From BOKV01 sp041397525 (lineage in GTDB: Bacteria; Pseudomonadota; Alphaproteobacteria; Rhizobiales; Rhizobiaceae), in NCBI GenBank assembly GCA_041397525.1, contig JAWKWL010000003.1, positions 372,001-436,000 on the forward strand: a stretch of 64,000 bases of DNA, given 5' to 3'. The translations under genes were made by a program, and so were the position numbers. The notes under the pieces were generated by a model. That model saw only the letters and a list, made by a program, of their open reading frames with translations. It made no database searches and was not told where the DNA came from. Below are positions 60,224 through 64,000 of the stretch, piece by piece (position 1 is the stretch's first letter; each line of letters starts with the position of its first letter).

Positions 60224-62143
60224 ATGGCCGAGAACGGCAGATCCGACGGCATTCCGGCAGGCGCAACTCCGGCAGGTTGGCAGCGCATTGCAATTTGGAC
60301 CGTGCTGTTCCAGCTCGCGTGGTACTGGCGCAAGATCCCAGAACTGCTGTTTCAGGGAGCAATGCCTGATACCGACGACTATGTCCGCCTGCAACAGGTG
60401 CGCAACTGGCTGGACGGGCAGGGCTGGTATGATCTGGTTCAGCACCGCATGGACCCTCCGGTGGGCGCTGACATTCACTGGTCCCGCCTTGTCGACCTTC
60501 CACTGGCGGCCCTGATCCGGTTCTTTGGCCTGTTCAGCGAACAGCATATGGCCGAACGCCTTGCAGCGCTTGTCTGGCCGACGCTTCTGCTGGTGTTGAC
60601 GGTTCTGGTGATCATCCGGATATGCCGGTCAATATCGGAAGAATTCAATCCGTTGCTGGCCTTGATGTTCACCGTTACCTGCGTCACCGCACTGAGTGAA
60701 TACATGCCTGGCCGTATCGATCACCATTCGGTGCAGATACTTTTCTTCACGCTGACAATCCTTGGCCTGGTCAATCCGGCCAAACGCTGGGGTGGCTGGC
60801 TCATCGGTGTTGCCATGGCGACCTCGATATCGGTCGGGCTGGATGCCGTGTTGCTGTTTGCGTTGATGCTCGCCTGGCTCGGCCTCGAATGGTCGCTGGG
60901 CATTGACCGCCATGGCGAGCGCCTGAGTCGCGTGGCCGCGGGACTTGCTGTTGCTGCTCTCCCGTTGTTTGTCTTGAATCTGCCGCCCGCGAGCTGGTTT
61001 GAAGCCAGATGTGACGCAAACTCGATAGTCTATCTGGCTGCGTTGGTGGGTGTCGCCGCTGGTTTTGCAACGCTTGCCTATTCCTCACGCATGCTTCTGT
61101 TCCGCACAAGGATGCAAACGGCAATCATCCGCCTGGGCGCAGGTGCCCTCACTGGCGGAGCGCTCCTTCTGGCGCTGGTAACGGCGTTTCCGCAATGCGC
61201 TGCCGGTCCCTATGGCGCGATCAGCGATGAGTTGAAAACCCGTTGGCTCGTCAATGTTGCGGAAGCCATGGGGTTGGTCACGATTGTCGGGAAGTATCCC
61301 GAACTCTGGTTCTCCGGCATCGCCTTCTCGCTGTTCATCCTGGTCATTGGCGGTCTGGTCGTCTGGAAGAAGCATCGCGAGGCGCCGCAGATCATTGCTA
61401 TCTATGCCATGGTGGTGCTGTCGGTTGCCGCTACATTCATCCAGTATCGTGCCCTTCGCATCGGCATTTTTGCCAGCATCCCGCTTTGCGTCGTCTTCGC
61501 GGCCATGAGTTGGGAATGGTTGCAACGCAAGCATTCGACTGGTCGTCATGCCCCGGCACTGGCACAGGTTCTCGTCATCCTGGCAATGATGTCGCCAAGC
61601 TGGTTCGTGGTCGGATCAATCATCCTGCCCGCCAAAGGTGAAAGCCAGCCATTGTCTTCGACCGTCACGCCCGCATCGGCTAACCCTGCTTTGGCAAACC
61701 CCGGATCTGCGGACAAGGCAGTGCAGGCTGAATGGCGCAAGGGCGAGATACACCCGATGTGCAATCGCCAGGAGCAGTATGCGCGCCTCGCAGCACTGCC
61801 CGCCGGACATGTCATGAGCGACGTCAATTCCGGACCGGTTATCCTGGTTGACACATACCATTCTGTCGTCGGAGGCCCCTATCATCGCAACGAGCGCGCG
61901 ATTCTCGACATGGTGGACTTCTTCGAGACCGACCTCGACAAGCCAAGGGCTATCGCGCTTCGAAGGCCGATCGACTATGTAGCCTGGTGCGATCCGGGAA
62001 AACCTGTCACACCCGAGCTCGAAAACAACCCGGCCCTGGCAATCCACCTGCTCAAGGGCACGGAGCCGGACTGGCTGGAGCGGATTTCCAACCCCGATGA
62101 GCGCCTGCTGCTGTTCAAGGTACGCCGGGATCGCCTGCATTGA
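60224..62143 (+). CDS. GT-C membrane glycosyltransferase, STT3-like
   Basis: The 639-residue protein has about 11-12 membrane helices and a soluble C-terminal domain (about 480-639). Near the N-terminus MPDTDDYVRLQQVRNWLDGQGWYDLVQHRMDPP contains a DxD-type acidic motif, and EYMPGRIDHHSVQ lies in a later loop; both resemble STT3/oligosaccharyltransferase. The C-terminal domain has MCNRQEQYARLAALPAGHVMSD. I infer transfer of a sugar from a polyprenyl carrier to a periplasmic acceptor. GGGAAA precedes the ATG. The dolichyl-phosphate-mannose-synthase-like gene is divergent, 150 bases away. Confidence 0.7.
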   Translation: MAENGRSDGIPAGATPAGWQRIAIWTVLFQLAWYWRKIPELLFQGAMPDTDDYVRLQQVRNWLDGQGWYDLVQHRMDPPVGADIHWSRLVDLPLAALIRFFGLFSEQHMAERLAALVWPTLLLVLTVLVIIRICRSISEEFNPLLALMFTVTCVTALSEYMPGRIDHHSVQILFFTLTILGLVNPAKRWGGWLIGVAMATSISVGLDAVLLFALMLAWLGLEWSLGIDRHGERLSRVAAGLAVAALPLFVLNLPPASWFEARCDANSIVYLAALVGVAAGFATLAYSSRMLLFRTRMQTAIIRLGAGALTGGALLLALVTAFPQCAAGPYGAISDELKTRWLVNVAEAMGLVTIVGKYPELWFSGIAFSLFILVIGGLVVWKKHREAPQIIAIYAMVVLSVAATFIQYRALRIGIFASIPLCVVFAAMSWEWLQRKHSTGRHAPALAQVLVILAMMSPSWFVVGSIILPAKGESQPLSSTVTPASANPALANPGSADKAVQAEWRKGEIHPMCNRQEQYARLAALPAGHVMSDVNSGPVILVDTYHSVVGGPYHRNERAILDMVDFFETDLDKPRAIALRRPIDYVAWCDPGKPVTPELENNPALAIHLLKGTEPDWLERISNPDERLLLFKVRRDRLH

Positions 62144-62291
62144 AACGGAAATACTGAAAACCGTCTGAAAACCTCCTGATCCGGGACGATAGGCTTTGCA
62201 TACCTTGTTTCGGCATGGTAACGCCACTTGCCATTCCACATGAGGGATTGCCGTTGTATTGGCCGCTCCCCATAAACAGGCAGGATTGGCA

Positions 62292-63788
62292 ATGGCCCGC
62301 ATTATCGAAACCGCCACTGGTGAACTGGCGCTCACCTTCGACGACGTGTTGCTGCAACCGGGGCATTCGCTTGTCATGCCGGGCCAGGTCAATATTTCGA
62401 CCCGCATCTCCAGGGACATTGACCTCAACCTTCCGATCATCTCTGCCGCGATGGATACCGTGACCGAATCGCGGCTGGCTATTGCCATGGCGCAGGCTGG
62501 CGGCATCGGTGTCATTCACCGCAACCTGTCCCCGACCGAGCAGGCGGAGGAAGTTCGCCAGGTCAAGAAATTCGAGTCTGGCATGGTCGTCAATCCGGTG
62601 ACCATCGGACCGGATGCGAGCCTGGCTGACGCACTGGAACTGATGCGTCTCAACCGGATATCCGGCATACCTGTAGTCGAAAACAAGAACGGCAAGCGCC
62701 AGGGCAAGCTCGTTGGAATTCTAACCCACCGCGATGTACGCTTCGCCTCGAATCCGGACCAGAGGGTTTCGGAACTGATGACGCATGACAACCTGATTAC
62801 CGTTCGCGAGAACGTCACCCAGGAAGAGGCGCGTCGTCTGCTGCATCAGCACCGGATTGAAAAACTGCTGGTCATCGACGACGAGCGCCGCTGCATCGGC
62901 CTCATCACCGTCAAGGATATCGAGAAGTCGCAGCTCCACCCCAATGCCGCCAAGGATGCGCAGGGACGTCTGCGTGTTGCAGCAGCAACGTCTGTCGGTG
63001 AAGATGGCCTGGAGCGTGCTGAACGCCTCATAGATGCCGGCGTCGATGTGGTGGTTGTCGACACGGCGCATGGTCATTCGCAACGCGTGCTCGATGCCGT
63101 TGCCCGCGTCAAGACACTGTCAAACTCAGTGCGCATAATTGCCGGCAATGTTGCAACGGCCGACGGCACCCAGGCGCTCATTGACGCCGGCGCGGATGCC
63201 GTGAAGGTCGGGATTGGTCCTGGGTCGATCTGCACCACCCGGGTCGTAGCCGGTGTGGGTGTGCCGCAGCTTTCCGCCATCATGTCCTGCGCCACGCAGG
63301 CCGACAAATCCGGCATACCGGTGATCGCCGATGGCGGCATCAAGTTTTCCGGTGACATCGCCAAGGCAATCGCGGCAGGCGCCTCGGCTGTCATGATCGG
63401 CTCGCTGCTTGCGGGAACCGATGAAAGCCCTGGGGAAGTCTATCTGCATCAGGGCCGGTCCTACAAATCCTATCGCGGCATGGGCTCGGTTGGCGCCATG
63501 GCACGCGGCTCGGCTGACCGTTACTTCCAGGCAGAAGTCCGCGACACGCTGAAGCTTGTACCTGAAGGCATTGAAGGGCAGGTGCCCTACAAGGGACCGG
63601 TTGGTGCAGTGGTTCACCAGCTCGCCGGTGGCCTCAAAGCTGCCATGGGCTATGTCGGCGGTGCGACACTTGCAGACTTCCAGTCCCGCGCCACGTTTGT
63701 GCGGATTACCAATGCTGGGCTCGCCGAAAGTCATGCGCATGATGTCACGATCACCCGTGAAAGCCCGAACTATCACCGCAACGCCTGA
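62292..63788 (+). CDS. guaB: inosine-5'-monophosphate dehydrogenase
   Basis: The start at 62292 (MARIIETATGELALTFDD) has AGGA upstream; a TTG frame to 62259 is an extension. The 498-residue enzyme catalyses the NAD-dependent step from IMP to XMP in guanine synthesis. It has the N-terminal barrel (FDDVLLQPG, ISAAMDTVTESRLAIAMAQ), two CBS domains (about 95-215), the catalytic loop GIGPGSICTTRVVAGVGVPQ and the flap YRGMGSVGAM. A MAPEG gene follows. Confidence 0.95.
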   Translation: MARIIETATGELALTFDDVLLQPGHSLVMPGQVNISTRISRDIDLNLPIISAAMDTVTESRLAIAMAQAGGIGVIHRNLSPTEQAEEVRQVKKFESGMVVNPVTIGPDASLADALELMRLNRISGIPVVENKNGKRQGKLVGILTHRDVRFASNPDQRVSELMTHDNLITVRENVTQEEARRLLHQHRIEKLLVIDDERRCIGLITVKDIEKSQLHPNAAKDAQGRLRVAAATSVGEDGLERAERLIDAGVDVVVVDTAHGHSQRVLDAVARVKTLSNSVRIIAGNVATADGTQALIDAGADAVKVGIGPGSICTTRVVAGVGVPQLSAIMSCATQADKSGIPVIADGGIKFSGDIAKAIAAGASAVMIGSLLAGTDESPGEVYLHQGRSYKSYRGMGSVGAMARGSADRYFQAEVRDTLKLVPEGIEGQVPYKGPVGAVVHQLAGGLKAAMGYVGGATLADFQSRATFVRITNAGLAESHAHDVTITRESPNYHRNA

Positions 63789-63820
63789 CCCTGTAGGCAA
63801 AAACAACGAAAGCCAAACCC

Positions 63821-64000
63821 ATGAACGCTACACTCATTCTCTGGCCAATGGTCATCCATGCGCTGGCAACGATGTATCTCTATGTCCCGATGAGCCGCGC
63901 CCGGGTGCGCTCTGTCAAGGAAGGCTCCGTGAAGGGTTCAGTCTACAAGCTCAACCAGGGCGAACCGGAGGAAAGCCTTCGCTTCACCAATGCCATTCGC
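63821..64000 (+). CDS. MAPEG-family membrane protein (C-terminus cut by window edge)
   Basis: Sixty codons from ATG at 63821 run off the window without a stop. The product begins MNATLILWPMVIHALATMYL and continues with YVPMSRARVRSVKEG and a polar EPEESLRFTNAIR, as in MAPEG proteins (N-terminal helix and NQGEP-type loop). These membrane enzymes are linked to glutathione or eicosanoid metabolism in eukaryotes; in bacteria the role is open. It follows guaB by 32 bases. Confidence 0.65.
   Translation, partial: MNATLILWPMVIHALATMYLYVPMSRARVRSVKEGSVKGSVYKLNQGEPEESLRFTNAIR

Noticed and set aside
61616..62515. A 299-codon minus-strand open frame spanning the end of the GT-C gene and the start of guaB
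   Set aside because: Antisense to both real genes, including the guaB start; composition of a shadow frame.
1..64000. CRISPR arrays, rRNA or tRNA genes
   Set aside because: No regularly spaced direct repeats and no cloverleaf-type sequence were noticed while reading; absence was not tested with a dedicated program.

Overview
The window is a chromosomal segment of an alphaproteobacterium, most likely of the order Hyphomicrobiales (Rhizobiales). I base this on the plant-type glutamate-cysteine ligase, a short HisG paired with HisZ, a groESL operon under a CIRCE element, a Kdo/lipid A block that includes DUF4170 and DUF2093 genes, and on DUF3422, TIGR01459-type HAD and paired M16 peptidase genes. 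GC content looks high (about 60% by eye) except in one island at about 26.1-28.8 kb. I see no rRNA, tRNA or CRISPR. The genus cannot be set from what is visible.

Layout. 0-6.3 kb: an ABC exporter pair (permease cut by the left edge), a DUF937 repeat protein, two PilZ-type genes, gshA and rsmE. 6.3-16.4 kb: a hydroxy-acid oxidation block. One side is a GntR/FCD regulator followed by lutABC and a coupled unknown gene on the minus strand. The other side is DUF3422 and glcDEF on the plus strand. Two 19-bp palindromes of the same design lie in front of the regulator and in front of glcD, so one regulator may control both lactate and glycolate oxidation. 16.4-21.8 kb: two L,D-transpeptidases, a DUF2927 protein, tag and two EamA transporters. 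21.8-25.9 kb: a DUF305 remnant, then hisS-hisZ-hisG and doxX. hisS carries a one-base insertion.

26.0-28.9 kb is the most unusual part: a low-GC island bounded by two near-identical 34-bp terminator repeats. It holds two divergent units. The minus unit encodes three very small exported peptides. The plus unit encodes a TPR protein, a 41-residue exported peptide two bases downstream of it, and a sigma-factor-like DNA-binding protein. The layout recalls peptide-signalling cassettes of the Rap-Phr kind or peptide-controlled sigma factors, but no function is proven. Three of the four peptide genes had to be found by reading the sequence directly, because they are so short.

28.9-48 kb: groESL with CIRCE (groEL carries a one-base deletion), a degenerate EAL protein, a HAD hydrolase, ribF, ileS, a lipoprotein, tadA, rluB-rsmD, an active/inactive M16 peptidase pair, a patatin-like protein, a MATE exporter and a CPA2 antiporter. 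48-55.9 kb: pmbA, a cysQ-like phosphatase, DUF4170, DUF374 acyltransferase, waaA and lpxK in one plus-strand run, with DUF2093 and mutL opposite. 56-64 kb: succinate-semialdehyde dehydrogenase, an Xre/MbcA/ParS-RES toxin-antitoxin pair, a polyprenyl-sugar cassette (small EamA protein, dolichyl-phosphate-mannose-synthase-like transferase, STT3-like GT-C membrane protein), guaB and the start of a MAPEG protein.

Both frameshifts hit normally essential genes and are single-base events, so sequencing or assembly error is the simplest explanation. All family assignments come from reading the translated sequence and motif memory, not from database searches.
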